Below, piece by piece: positions 1 to 11,068 of a DNA stretch of 64,000 nucleotides. Numbering within the stretch: the stretch's first letter is position 1; each line of letters opens with the position of its first letter. The position numbers and the translations under genes are program-made. A model generated the notes under the pieces. That model was not told the DNA's origin. It saw only the letters and a program-made list of their open reading frames with translations, and made no database searches. The stretch spans positions 19,198,832 to 19,262,831 of the forward strand of contig CM055870.1 in the NCBI GenBank assembly GCA_029582165.1, in the 5' to 3' direction. This stretch comes from Portulaca oleracea. Its lineage: Eukaryota; Streptophyta; Magnoliopsida; Caryophyllales; Portulacaceae.

Positions 1-964
1 GATTCATAACCTTAATACATCTTAAGATCCCTATAATTACAATAACCTTGAAAGATCTTGCTTAGCTCAACATTACCTTAAAAGTATTCACTTACTCCAA
101 CACTCTAGGAACCAAAATTAAATTTAATCCTTAGTTCGAAGTCTTATAATCGATATCCAAAAGTCTATTTTAAACGTACGATCATCAACAAAATATTCAT
201 CTCAACTTTTATCTCGAAATCAAGTTCCTTTTTCCTTAAAAAATGATCCTTGAAACTCCATATCCTGACCAAAACCAATCATAATCCCAATATTACTCTG
301 AAGCCCTTCATTTGCTATCAATACTTCAATGAAACAATTTTCATTCAAACATACAGGAAGTCTCCAACTTACCATACCACCTAAAATCAAATTAACCAAG
401 AGACTAAGCACAAAACCTTCACTTCCACTATACCCTTCAACCCAAGCATTAACCAACACTTTCCTTACAAAGATTCCTTTACCCCAAGACCTCGACTTAG
501 AACGAATCGCGTGGAATCACAAACATTAGTTTAACCCCAAAACCAAAAATTGAAATCAAAAGCCAACTTCACATATAAATTTTCAAGTATTCCCCAGGTC
601 CATAAGTCAAAGTACATTCCCAATCATCATAGTCCGTACTCCAAAACCCCATAAAGACAATTTGAAGCCTTAACTAAACCCAAAGTGTTTAATAGAGATA
701 CCTGAGAGTTTCAATCGAACATAATATTCCCGAATACTCAACATCATACTCCACAAATAATATTAGCTTCTTGCATAACATCTCTTGGTACGGGAAAATA
801 ATAGATCGAAACAAAAGTTAAAAATAAAACACATTAATAAAAACATGAAGAAACAATCAAGCCGATGCATCCCAACCCACACCTACACTCACACTCCGAT
901 TTTAGCTTCCTAAGGTCTAACTAAACCTAAGATACAGTTAGGAGCTATTAGGTCGCAACCCAGA
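1..964 (-). mobile_element. Internal leader of a minus-strand gypsy element (remnant)
   Basis: This stretch lies directly downstream, on the minus strand, of a primer binding site and a long LTR, so it should be the 5' untranslated and gag-proximal part of the element, which continues past the left edge. Only short ORFs are present and I recognise no gag domain. The assignment rests on position alone. Confidence 0.4.
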
Positions 965-976
965 GCTCTGATACCA
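965..976 (-). promoter_or_regulatory. Primer binding site (initiator Met-tRNA)
   Basis: On the minus strand this reads TGGTATCAGAGC, the standard plant retrotransposon PBS complementary to the 3' end of initiator Met-tRNA. It begins three bases after the LTR end at 980, the normal spacing. Confidence 0.85.
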
Positions 977-1484
977 TTCTGTAACGCCCCGGAAATTCAA
1001 TTATAGAAAAGTCAAAGTCAAACTAACGTTAACAGACAAAATTTAGCGGAAGACTCAAACTCTTATTGGGCGTCACTGCCGTATCCCCGAAGGAATACAA
1101 GGTGGAAAGGAAAACTACAACTGTCTGTCAACGGCAACCCAACTAACAAACTCATACTTAGAAATAAACCTCAAAACTAACTTCAAGTCTTTCAAACAGA
1201 AGCATAACATATTTAACGACTTCTAGATATGTCGTCCTCACTTCTAATTCCCGTCCCCTGCATATTGATCATCACCTGAAAACAAAACATTTCAAAAATG
1301 AGGGGGAAATCTCAATAATGTCTACCCCTAACGTTAAAAACAAGTTAAGTTCATTTCAATTCATTTGAGGGAGGGGGAACAAGTCAAAACATTTCGCAAA
1401 CCTTTAACCCTTAACTGTTTTCCTCAACCCAACCAATTCATATTTTATTATGCGGGCGGGATACCACATCCCTTAGAGTAACAT

Positions 1485-1674
1485 CGCCTACCACAAGCAT
1501 CAAAGTTCGCCTACCACAGGCATCAAAGTTCGTCTACCACAGGCATCAAAGCATTCGCCTACTACAGGCATCAAAACATTCGCCTACCACAGGCATTAAC
1601 ATTCGCCTACCACAGGCATCAGAACATTCGCCTACCACAGGCATTAACATTCGCCTACCACAGGCATCAGAATA
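1485..1674. repeat. Tandem repeat, 8 units of 23-25 bp
   Basis: Eight copies of a unit like CGCCTACCACAGGCATCAAA begin at 1485, 1508, 1531, 1556, 1581, 1604, 1629 and 1652. Unit length alternates between 23 and 25 bp. The array lies inside the LTR, downstream of its promoter. Confidence 0.9.
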
Positions 1675-3666
1675 TCAACTATCCTATATCAGGGAAGAGC
1701 CCTGATCTCCTGGTCTATAACCCTACAGGACACCAAATCCTGCACACCGGGTTATGCCTCGAAACCCGCTTAATGTTTCACTTTGAATTATTAGTATCTT
1801 ATGCAAAACTCAACTCACAACTCTCAAGTCAAACCCAAACCAGGTTATCAAAACCAGTAAGAAATCACTAATAAAAGACCATCTCAATTTCCTCAACTCA
1901 TAAATCAAATATCACAAAAGTACAAACAATTAACCAAAACAGATGGTCACATTTCCACAAAAGTCCCCTTTCGGGATGCAATTCTCAAAACAGATTAGAA
2001 AACATTAAAACACATTTAAAGAGCATCCTAGTGGGGATTAGAGAATAGACATTACCTGGTTAACTTCACTTCACAGCAAAACGAACACACTTGAGCTCAC
2101 TAACGACGCGAATTAGCTCGGGCCTAAAATAGAATAATTATTCTAATCAAAACGCGCCCTTCGAAGTTAGTATTAACTACCTTCTAACCAACCCTCCCCT
2201 AGGAACCCTATAGGTTCCTATCGATCATGAATTTACACTTTAAAGTACCTAACACATTCCAAATAATCGTATAATATTATCAAGTAAACCTTTTCAATCA
2301 ACAACACATTTATTAACAATTTCACATAACAAGACAGATTACAGCATCCACACGAAAAGGGTCGTAACTTGACTTCCCGACATCCTATGGGTCTGTTTTC
2401 GGACTTTTCGGAAACCTCGGGATGTCTACTAAAACTCTTAAGTTGAACTCGAGACCAAAACACAATTTAAGGTCCTCAAAAACCGTCATCCTCTAAAACT
2501 GTCCAGACCTGACCTAGGTCTGGTAATCGGGGTATAACTCGACTTATAAAATTCCAAAGTCCGGTCTGTAAACTTCCTATGAAAGCTAACATCTAAGGGA
2601 AACTCCAGACCAAGTATTATTAGCTAGTTCAACCTACATAATTAATGGTGAATCTTAAAACCCGACCTAACAAAACTGTCCAGAATTTCGGTTGGTGTTA
2701 TTCAATATTAACAATCCAACTCGACTCATGTTGAATCAAAACTTAATCTTTGGCCCCTAAACACTTACACCAGGTCAAAAGACACCTCCTTTTTATTCTG
2801 TAACACCACCATAATAATACGAATAACAACATCTAGATTAATCCTTAACTATGTCTACCACCCACACATCACATAATCCCAATAATAACAAGGCAAAACA
2901 AAGCATTGCGTACACAATGACCATGCGTATACTACCCCAACAGAGCCAATTCAATATCCACATCCCCTCTAACCTACCCACTACATTCCTAAGACATATT
3001 AAGCATATATATACTATATGTAGAACCTAATAGTAATGGTAATTGCATGGAACCAGTAGTAAAAGTAATAAGAAAATAGTTAGGTATAGAGTCTATACAA
3101 CACAAGGGGTGGTGGTCGGCTGGCGGCGACAAGGGTGGCGGCAGCGACGTCAGGAAGGTGGCGGCAAGGGCAGGCGACATTGAGGCGGTGGGCGTTGTCA
3201 GTGCCGGTGGCTGGGCGTGACTCGGGCATAATAGCAACAACAAAGGGCGAGGGTTGTGTTCGCGCGACAAGGCGGCCTCCTCCGGTGACTGCTGGCGCGG
3301 GTGCTAGTAAGGGCACGAGCGACGACTAGGTGGCGGTAGGAGTGGTGGTGCGGTGGTGTGGCGGCCGATGGTGGTGCTGAGATCACGTACACAGCAGCGG
3401 TAGTTGCGACATGCCTCGGTTCCGGGCTTGAGTGTGGCTGATGGCTCGAGCTTGGTGGTCCCGATGACAAGGGAGCTTGGTGGTGGCGGTGGAGTAGCCT
3501 AAGGATGGTGGTGGTAGCTAGTGTGGGGCAGTGGTGATTCGTGGGTGGAAAACCGAGAGAGAGAAACAATTAGAAAGGGGGACGAAGAGGCTCGGTTCGC
3601 AGCAGGAGGAAAAAGAAGAAGAGGAGGGGTGTTTATTAAAAATACTTAGGGTTTAGCTAAGAGGGG

Positions 3667-3674
3667 TATTTATA
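3667..3674 (-). promoter_or_regulatory. LTR TATA box
   Basis: On the minus strand this reads TATAAATA between GGG and CCC, followed by a CT-rich leader. It sits about 370 bp into the LTR from its U3 end, a suitable place for the element's promoter. Confidence 0.6.
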
Positions 3675-4039
3675 CCCATAATTAATTACAAGAAAAAAAA
3701 AACAAATAAAATAGAAGATTAATATAGGTGAAAGTAATTAATTATTTATAATACTAGATTTTCCAAAGTCTCTAAAATAGCATATAATTACTAAAATAAA
3801 ATACCCACATGGATAATAGTAGTAATAGCACTTAGGGTCACACACAATAATTTTTAAAATACCCACACTCACATGCGACCTTCCTATCCATAAAATTACT
3901 ATTCTACCCTTCATTAGATACTACGCGGTTCTACGAGCTCAAGTGTTGACCGATAAATTTCACAGAATACGCAGTATATAAAGTAACACATTAACAACAT
4001 AACGGTAAACACATTCCAAATTTTCGGGGTTTTATATCA

Positions 4040-4140
4040 TTACCCCTTTAAAAGAAGTTTCGTCCTCGAAACTTAAACTCAGACCTAACGGGATGGCCAA
4101 CTAAACTGACGGTGCAGCTAACCAAAACTCAAGGTTTTAC
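4040..4140 (-). mobile_element. Polypurine tract and 3' end of gypsy pol
   Basis: Read on the minus strand, the segment carries the GTTTCGAGGACGAAAC signature typical of the end of plant chromovirus pol, then TTTTAAAGGGGTAA directly before the LTR. This is the 3' boundary of an element whose body would lie to the right; only about 100 bp is recognisable. Confidence 0.6.
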
Positions 4141-4930
4141 ACGGCCAAAATTCCAAGCGTTGGTGTTGTGCGTCGCGGGTGCTATAACGGAGGTAGCGGG
4201 CGCTACCTTAAGCTGAACGCCAACTTCCTTCTTCTTCGTTTCTACCTTCAACCTTCGTGAACCGAGGCAAAACCCGGACCTCGATATCTAGCGATTCCTA
4301 GTCTTGGGACGGCCTCGCGTGATCTCGAGGTCTTTGGGGCCGGAGGAACAAAACCCGAGCCCATCCAATCCCCTACAAATGGTGATCCATTGATGTCACA
4401 CTAGCTCGACACTCATCATTCCGCCCTTGGAGAAAGTGTAATGGTTCCCGAAAGTGCATGGGTGACCGGGTTTAGCTCGGGAATGCCGAGTCGGGAATTC
4501 AAGCCCCGTTAAGGGAGTTCGAACCCGAACCCGACACGGTTCAGAGGCGCTGGCAGCGTCTAGCTCCTCCGTATTCTTCTTCGTGTCCGTATGCTGGCAG
4601 CGTGTGGCTTGACTCCGGCAGCGTCCGGAGTTTTCTTCAGCATGTGAATTCTCTGCCTAAAACGATGGTAGCGTCCAAGTGGGCGGTGGTAGCGTGTTGT
4701 TCTTCCGCCCAATATTTGGGCCGGGCCACGTAGTTTGGGCCACTTCTTCTCTTTGTTTCTTCTTCTTTCAATTCTTTTTTTTAAATTTCTTCTCAATTTT
4801 GCCACTTTTCTTCCAATTCTTCATACTTTTAGGTGGATTTTCATAAAATCCTGCAAGACATACCAATTCTCGCAACCAGGTGAAGAAATGACAGAAATTT
4901 GTATAAAATCGTGGAATTTAGGGTGTAAAA
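4141..4930. other. Intergenic or LTR-like filler with GC-rich repeats
   Basis: No coding domain is recognised. The interval has a dyad near 4,165-4,205 (GTCGCGGGTGCT ... AGCGGGCGCTACC) and five loose copies of a GG(C/T)AGCGT motif at 4,545-4,700, then CT-rich sequence. The style resembles the LTR-like arrays at 7.75 and 16 kb, so it may be leader or LTR of the gypsy element that follows. Confidence 0.35.
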
Positions 4931-4980
4931 AGCATGGAATACACGTGTTTGAGCCCTAAAAATTACTATAAAATAATCAC

Positions 4981-5741
4981 TTATCACCAGGAAACCAAAG
5001 AACTTCAACGGCAAGTGGACGAGCTCATTTCTAGGGGATGTGTGCAGGAGAGTATGAGTCCTTGTTCCGTCCCGGCCCTCTTGGTTCCCAAGAAGGATGG
5101 AACTTACCGGATGTGCGTTGATAGTCGAGTTATCAACAATATCACCATGAAGTATTGGTATCCCATACCGAGGCTTGACGATATGCTCGACGAGTTGCAT
5201 GGGTCCCGCATATTTTCCAAGATCGACCTCTGGAGTGGGTATCATCAGATTGCGGGAAGGTGATGAGTGGAAGGCGCCCTTCAAAACCAGGGGGGTTGTA
5301 TGAGTGGCTTGTTATGCCCTTTGGCCTCTCCAACGCCCTTAGCACCTTCATGCGACTCATGAATGAGGTTTTGAGGCCCTTCATCGGTAAGTTCGTGGTG
5401 GCGTCGATGGTATCCTCATCTATTCCAAGAGTGAGGCCGAGCACCTTTCACACTTGGAGTCCGTCTTCAAGGTTCTACGACAGCAGAAGTTATTTGGGAA
5501 GCTTGAGAAGTGTGAGTTCTACACACTCCAAGTTACTTTTCTTGGGTATATTGTATCCCACCGAGGCATCTCGATGGATCCCTCGAAGGTGGAAGCTATT
5601 CGTTCTTGGCCTGTTCCCTCCACCCTCACCGAGGTGAGAAGTTTCAACGGCCTAGCCTCCTTTTATCGTCAGTTCATCAATGGTTTTAGCATCCTAACTG
5701 CTCTCATCACCGAATGCATGAAGAAGGGGACCTTTGACTGA
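4981..5741 (+). pseudogene. Ty3/gypsy reverse transcriptase (broken)
   Basis: The reading frame opens in mid-domain with [13 protein letters not shown], then [34 protein letters not shown] and [13 protein letters not shown], all signatures of gypsy RT. It then moves through [16 protein letters not shown] and the thumb region [20 protein letters not shown] to [15 protein letters not shown]. At least two frame changes occur between about 5,250 and 5,460. The catalytic stretch near 5,400 is shifted, and in the shifted frame reads VDGILIYSK, so the YVDD-type motif is lost. No gag or protease precedes it; the element is 5'-truncated. It cannot make active enzyme. Confidence 0.9.
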
Positions 5742-5747
5742 ACCAAG

Positions 5748-6232
5748 GTGGCGCAAGGTGCTTTTCAGAGGGTTAAGGCCAAACTTTATGAAGCTCTGGT
5801 ATTTGCCCTCCCGGACTTCGCGCAGGTTTTTGAGGTTGATTGTGACGCAAGTGGAGTGGGCATTGGGGTCGTCTTAATGCAAAACCAATGTCCCATCGCC
5901 TACTTTAGTGAAAAGCTTAGTGGATTGAGGAAGAACTATTCTACCTACGACAAAGAGTTCTATGCCCTTGTGCGTGCCCTCGATCATTGGTCCCATTACT
6001 TGAGGCCCAACCAGTTTGTCCTTCACTCCAATCATGAGGCCCTCAAATACTTGAATGGGCAACATAAGCTTAACACTTGCCATGCCAAGTGGGTAAAGTT
6101 CCTCCAAAGCTTCAACTTTGTGGCGAAACATAAGAAGGGGAGCGTTAATGTGGTTGTCGATGATCTTTTTACGAGACATGGTCTTCTTTCGATTGTCGAA
6201 CCGTGGGTTCTTGGGTTCCAACATATGTAGGA
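5748..6232 (+). pseudogene. Ty3/gypsy RNase H domain (decayed)
   Basis: The frame contains [62 protein letters not shown] and [10 protein letters not shown], matching the order of the gypsy RNase H and its end (normally NVVADALSR). The first catalytic acidic motif (DCDASG) is kept, but the usual HTDHESL is HSNHEAL, replacing an acidic residue. It shares the main frame of the downstream integrase part and is separated from RT by a stop. It is a remnant of one polyprotein, not a separate gene. Confidence 0.88.
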
Positions 6233-6314
6233 GTGCTACAAAGAGGATGAGGATTTCAAACATCATCTTGATGGTGGTGATGGCACTTATGTCCTTTAAG
6301 AAGGGTTCCTTTTT

Positions 6315-7490
6315 AAGGAGAAAAAACTTTATGTGCCCAAGTGTCCTTTGAGGAAGTTCCTTGTGAGGGAGGTTCATGGAGGTGGTCTTGCTAGTCATTT
6401 CGGCATCAACAAGACCCTCGACATGCTGAAGGAGCATTTTTATTGGCCAATGAGGGGAGGTAATGTGCACGATGTGATATCCAAGTGTATTCCGTGCCAT
6501 CATGCCAAGAGTAAATTCCACTAAGGACTCTATACACCTCTACTCGGCCTAAATGGCCCGTGAGAAGACTTGAGCATGGATTTCATCTTGGCTCTTCCCC
6601 AAATCGTGCGTGGCAAGGATGCAATACTCGTCGTGGCGGACCGTTTCTCCAAGATGGCACACTTCATTTCTTGTGAGAAAACCCACGACGCCACCCATAT
6701 CGCTAATCTCTTCTTTCGAGAGATAGTGAGGTTGCACAATGTTTCAAGGGTCATTGTCTCGGATCGCGATACGAAGTTTTGAGCCATTTTTGGAGATCCC
6801 TGTGGAAGCTACTTGGAACCAAGCTCCTCTTCAGCACATCTCATCACCTGGCCAAACTGAGGTGACCAATAAGATCCTCACTACCTTGCTCCGGGGTCTT
6901 GTGAGTAAGAGCTTGTGGGATTGGGATGCCAAGCTTTGTTATACCGAATTTGCTTACAACCGGCTCCTTCCTTCGCTACGGGACACACACCCTTCGAAAC
7001 TTGCTATGGAGTCAACCCTATCACTCTCATCGAACTCCTTCCTCTTCCATTGGAGTCGAGAGCAAGTTTTGAGGCTAGTGAGAAGGCCACCGAGATCCAA
7101 AAACTTCACCGGTGAATTCGTTACAAGATCGAGCGAACCAATGAGCTTTACAAATCTCGAGCCAACAAGCATTGTCGGGGTATCACATTCAAACCCGGGG
7201 ACTTGGTTTGGCCCCATTTGAGGAAGGAACGATTCCCTTCACGGAGGAAAAGCAAGCTTATGCCACGAAGCGAAGGACTGTTCAAGGTCTTGGAAAAGGT
7301 GAAGGGCAATGCATATAAGCTCGATCTCCGGGAGGACATGGGAGTCTTCTCCACGTTCAATATCGGCGATCTTTCACCATACATTAAGGACGACGAACCC
7401 AATGCGGATTTGAGGGCAAATCCTCTTCAAGAAGGGGAGGATGAAGAGTCTCGGGTTCCGTTTTCATCCCTCGTTGCTTTCTACAAGTGA
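6315..7490 (+). pseudogene. Ty3/gypsy integrase (zinc finger, core, C-terminal tail)
   Basis: The zinc-binding part is visible as REVHGGGLASHFGINKTL and CIPCHHAKSK, followed by the core with [29 protein letters not shown] and VSDRDTKF. A stop and frame change follow near 6,780, then QTEVTNKILTTLLRGL, FAYNR, and a C-terminal part with KSKLMPRSEGLFKVLEK and DLSPYIKDD, ending near LRANPLQEGEDEES. I see no chromodomain after it. The region holds several stops and one frame change, so it is inactive. The tail resembles many plant gypsy polyproteins annotated as Tf2-like; I do not assign a clade. Confidence 0.88.
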
Positions 7491-7745
7491 ACCGCCTCCA
7501 CTACCTTGAACTTCGAAGTATAACTCCTTGTGAAATCCAGAGAAGCGGAGATAGTCTCGGGCATCCATTGGATGGGCCCCAAGGCCTTCTAAGGAGGCTC
7601 GCGCGTTCCACTGACCCCGGAGGCCTCGGGACCGTACCGGGTCGTCCCGAGATGATGACTACGTGGTATCGGGGTTGGGGTGTGACCCCGGGTCAATAAC
7701 AAGCAAGGTAAGAGGAGTAGAATAAGGAGAACATATGCAGTAGGT

Positions 7746-7941
7746 CGTCGCGCTCGTTACACCCGCAGTAGTGCCCGCGACGCAATTTGGCAAAATAGGG
7801 GAAAGGGACAGGAGACTATGACACCCGCGACCTCCAAGGGTCGCACCCGCGCCGCCACTGACCCAGAATCGTCGCGCCCGCGACGTCCAGCTAGCACCCC
7901 CGACCGCCCAGTTCTCTCTCAACCCCATCGTGCCCGTGACG
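7746..7941. repeat. Array of GC-rich dyad motifs
   Basis: Four loosely repeated hairpin-like motifs begin near 7,746, 7,819, 7,872 and 7,929. The first runs from CGTCGCGCTCGTTAC to GCCCGCGACG; the third contains CGTCGCGCCCGCGACG. It resembles the array at 15,985-16,314 in both sequence and shape. Confidence 0.7.
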
Positions 7942-8001
7942 ACCCTGTTTTTCTCGTTTTTTCGGCCTTAAACGACTGCATTCAAGGGGTTAATTACCTT
8001 G

Positions 8002-8009
8002 TATAAATA
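8002..8009 (+). promoter_or_regulatory. Candidate LTR TATA box
   Basis: TATAAATA occurs about 60 bp downstream of the dyad array, in the same orientation as the gypsy pol remnant, as expected for the promoter of its LTR. Confidence 0.5.
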
Positions 8010-8045
8010 CACTTTTCACTGTTTTTGAAGGCAGACTTTGATGCT

Positions 8046-8770
8046 TAAGCTAATGAATGATAGGGTTTCCCTAATATTCTCCTCAAATCTTGTTTACTTT
8101 ATCTAATCTATTGGTGATGTTGCAAGTCATTTCTTTATTTATTAGTGGTGGATTGTCCTTTAGCTAATCATGGTGGAATGCTAAGTCTTTGGTGGTGGAA
8201 GTTTCCTTTATCCAAAGCCATATCAATGTGTCTTGGTGTTCAAGCTTGGTATGATTAATTGATTTTGGTTATTTTCACTATTATTGATTGATTGTTCTAG
8301 ATTATTGACATTATTCAAGCAAGGGTTGAAGAATTTTCATCATCATCCATCTCTTCCTTTGTCATGGGTATGCAAGGAATATCTTCACTATCTTCATCCT
8401 AAAGCTTTTCAACTCAAGCTCTTTCATTCCCCCATACCGATACCCTCCACTAACCGACTACTATATGGTTTTTTTTTTTTTTGAAATGTAAATACGAATC
8501 ATAATATTTCTATTAAATTCATTTGGGTTGTTATGTTGAGCTTATTGCTCGTGATTCAACCTTGGATTGAGATTTTGAGTTTTGTAAGTAATTACAATGC
8601 CTGCAATGAGATTAGAAGTAATTTGCAACCCTTTGACCATATTGTGGTTGAGACTTTAGGGACTAATTGACAAAGCTTGAATGATATTGGCTCTTTTAGC
8701 TTACTATTTTTCGGTTAATAATATTACCAATTATTCATTCATGGTATGTATCATTTTAAGGAAATGATTT
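8046..8770. other. Non-coding interval, nothing recognised
   Basis: AT-rich sequence without a supported ORF; it contains a short poly-T run near 8,470. It may be the R/U5 part of the preceding LTR. Confidence 0.4.
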
Positions 8771-9025
8771 AAACCTTGTTCTTTTATACGGTATGGCCCG
8801 ATAAGGTGTGGTGAAATTGTGGCAGGTTGTGGTGTAATTGTGGCGGGTTATTGGTATGTTGTGATGGGGTTTTTGTATATATATAAATATTGTATTGGTA
8901 ATTGTGAAAAAGTAATTTGTGGTGGGTTGTGGTGAATGTGGTAGAATGGTATTTTGTGGTGGGTTGTGGCAAACTGCGGTAAGCTATGACACCGCAGTTT
9001 GCCAACTGCAGAAAAGAACAGGGTT
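8771..9025. mobile_element. Harbinger/Tourist-like MITE (GTTCTTTTATACGG family)
   Basis: Ends are AACCTTGTTCTTTTATACGG on the left and an inverted GAAAAGAACAGGGTT on the right. The interior is rich in GTGGTG-type repeats and has no ORF. The same end motif recurs at 35.6, 36.2 and 42.0 kb. The 3-bp target site is ambiguous here. Confidence 0.55.
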
Positions 9026-9078
9026 ACTTTCAAATGTTTTATTCTGGTGGTGTGTACTACTACATTCCTTGAGCAACG

Positions 9079-9150
9079 ATGGTGAGAATTAGTGTTCTGA
9101 ATGATGCTCTCAAGAGTATGTACATTGCTGAGAAGCGTGGTAAGCACTAG
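9079..9150 (+). pseudogene. RPS15A: Ribosomal protein S15a first-exon fragment
   Basis: The frame reads MVRISVLNDALKSMYIAEKR followed by GKH and a stop. This matches the highly conserved N terminus of cytosolic 40S ribosomal protein S15a (uS8), where Y-N-A-E-K-R-G-K is usual; Ile replaces Asn. A GTAAGC donor-like sequence at 9,140 falls inside the Gly codon, so this could be an exon edge. I found no continuation of the remaining roughly 105 residues of the protein downstream, so I treat it as a gene fragment. A MITE ends about 53 bp upstream of the ATG. Confidence 0.75.
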
Positions 9151-10367
9151 GTTTTGATTAGACATTCAAAAGTGATCAGTTTCTTTTTATAATGCAAAAG
9201 CTTCGTATAACTGATTTTGATTTATGAGTCATGGACTCTCAAACTACTCCTTAGAGACAGGTTAGCCCAAAAACCCTACATGTTTCCAATTACATATTTT
9301 CTCCCATTTGGTCCACGAAAACAGTCTCCTGAAAAAAATGTCAAAGGAATATGTAATTGTTCATCAAGAAGAAAACAGGACAAGACGCGATCTACAAAGG
9401 CCTTATGCCATGTTTCTAGGTTGACTTTCATGGCCTCAATGATCTGATGGAACTCTTTTCTAAAAGGAACCCATCTTGTCACTAACAATAGCCAAATTAC
9501 TGGTGGCCTCCCTTTCGAAGGGAAAAAAGGGGGGGGGGGGGGAGGAGTAGGGGAGTGGAGTTCACTACTTAATCAACATTGCAATTCTACTGTTAGTAAG
9601 TGTATAATCAAAGAAATTTATCGTAATATGTGAAATACAAAAAGCGAGGCAAAACTGGAAGAGAAGTTGAAGAAGAGGATGACAATAGTTCATAGGAAAG
9701 TAGATAAATGGAGAGCAACAACAATTAACTGTTGAAACCTAACATTTTGATCAAGCTTTTTAATACTGTCTTGCTCCTTTGATAATTCGAGGTAGGTTTG
9801 ATATTATGTCAATTTGATGCCTGATGCAATGTAATTTATTGTTGGATGTCTGATGCAATGCAATTAACTTTTTACAGCTTTTTAATTTGAGTATATATAT
9901 TATCTGGCAATTTCTCTACAGACAACTAATTAGAAGCTTGATGTTAACTTGAGCCTCCACATTCTCCTCACAAAGTGAAATTACTTTTACTTCGCTCATA
10001 ATTGACTTCTTGTGTATTACTGGCTTATCTTCGCAAAATTTGTCAGCTATTTTTGAAAGTGCAACCATCGACTTTCTGTCTAGCCTTTTTTTTAAGGAAA
10101 TATTTTTGAAAATTTTGCAGTGTCTAGTGGCATATCTTTAGCTATGTGTCAGGATGTTAAATATTTGGAAACATAGTCTTTATTTTACGAGAAATACCTC
10201 GTTTGGAGAATTCTGATTTCAAATATTTTAATTTTACTACATTATTTTGGCCTATACTAATATGAGTTCTAAATGTCGCTAGAGCATTTAGTGACATTTG
10301 CTACAAATGTCGGTAAAGAGTCCTGTAACATTTATAAATGCCACCAATGCCCTACTTTATTGTAGTA
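9151..10367. other. Non-coding interval with a G14 run
   Basis: No recognisable gene. A run of 14 G lies at 9,529-9,542. Short ORFs on both strands at 9,217-9,488 have no family I recognise. If the S15a fragment is a true exon, part of this could be intron. Confidence 0.4.
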
Positions 10368-10555
10368 CTCCCTTCGTTCCATATTAATCTTTATCTTTGA
10401 AAATTGTGTAATCAAACTTTGAAAATTTTGACCATAAATTTTCAATATATACAATAAATTGTTATATAAAATTACTTTCATTAGATTCCTAACGAAAAAT
10501 GCTATCCTTAAGATATAATATTGCAATTGTTAATAAAATACAACCGCCGCCGCAA
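10368..10555. mobile_element. Stowaway MITE, right end unclear
   Basis: It starts after TA with CTCCCTTCGTTCC, the Stowaway consensus end. The right end near 10,550 is degenerate. Confidence 0.45.
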
Positions 10556-10576
10556 AATGTTTGTCATAATAATTAA

Positions 10577-10798
10577 CTCCTTTGTCTCAATTTGTCTGTC
10601 ACTTTTACAATTCCAACGATTATAATTCCATTTTTTGCCCCTAATTAATAAATTTATTTATCACATTTTACAATTTCAACAACTATTATATCAATAAATA
10701 TAGTTGGTTTGGGTAATGTTCAAATTTTTCATCACAATTTCAATATGTATTGGTTTTCCAAATTAGTTAAGATGACAAAAAAATTTGGACGGAGGTAG
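10577..10798. mobile_element. Stowaway MITE
   Basis: Left end CTCCTTTGTCTCAATTTGTC; right end TTTGGACGGAGGTAG followed by TA. These are inverted and match the Tc1/mariner-type Stowaway termini. No coding capacity. Confidence 0.7.
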
Positions 10799-10805
10799 TA
10801 TTATA

Positions 10806-11068
10806 CTCCCTTCGTCCCTTAATGAGTGTCATTTTTTGAACTATCTTGACCCTTTTTATTTGTCAATTTTTACATTTTCAATAATTAAAATACTCATATT
10901 ACCCTTAATTAATAAATAAGATTTTTATTTTACCTTTTAAAATTCTCCTTTATTCATCTCTTTAAATGAAGAGTATATTTATCCATACATAATTTTTTGA
11001 CTCTATTTCCAACACATATAGGTTTTGTAAATTAGTTATTTTGACACTTAAAAAAGGGACGGAAGGAG
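10806..11068. mobile_element. Stowaway MITE, 263 bp
   Basis: Left end CTCCCTTCGTCCC, right end GGGACGGAAGGAG, flanked by TA on both sides (10,804-10,805 and 11,069-11,070). This is a clean Stowaway structure. Confidence 0.85.

Larger units (their letters stand above)
980..4039 (-). mobile_element. Long gypsy LTR (Tekay/Del-like), about 3.06 kb
   Basis: The block starts TGTAACGCCCCGG and ends TTTTCGGGGTTTTATATCA on the plus strand, giving TG...CA ends with imperfect terminal inverted repeats. A PBS abuts the left end and a polypurine tract the right end, so the element reads on the minus strand. Inside are a TATA box near 3,670, a GC-rich repetitive leader at 3,100-3,570 whose ORFs look like artefacts of composition, and a 23-25 bp tandem repeat at 1,485-1,674. 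LTRs of this length are known from the Tekay/Del lineage of chromoviruses; the clade is inferred. A PPT on one side and a PBS on the other is not expected for an LTR of a simple element and suggests a tandem arrangement. Confidence 0.75.
7491..8045 (+). mobile_element. 3' untranslated and LTR-like tail of the gypsy element
   Basis: After the pol frame ends, the sequence becomes GC-rich and non-coding, carries a dyad-motif array at 7,746-7,941, and then a TATAAATA at 8,002. LTR borders are not clear because no second copy is recognised in the window. Calling it the U3 of the 3' LTR is an inference from position. Confidence 0.5.

Noticed and set aside
1485..1674. CRISPR-like spaced repeats
   Set aside because: Units are contiguous with no unique spacers, and the setting is a plant LTR.
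2989..3569. Overlapping ORFs on both strands with Ala/Pro/His-rich products
   Set aside because: They arise from a GC-rich repetitive leader inside the LTR; no domain and several overlapping frames.
4560..5284. Minus-strand ORFs of 81 and 147 codons
   Set aside because: They oppose the gypsy RT or lie in repeat-rich filler and have no recognisable domain.
5874..6521. 215-codon minus-strand ORF
   Set aside because: It is the antisense shadow of the gypsy RNase H and integrase region.
9276..9488. 70-codon minus-strand ORF
   Set aside because: Peptide looks ordinary in composition, but I recognise no family and see no promoter or splice context.
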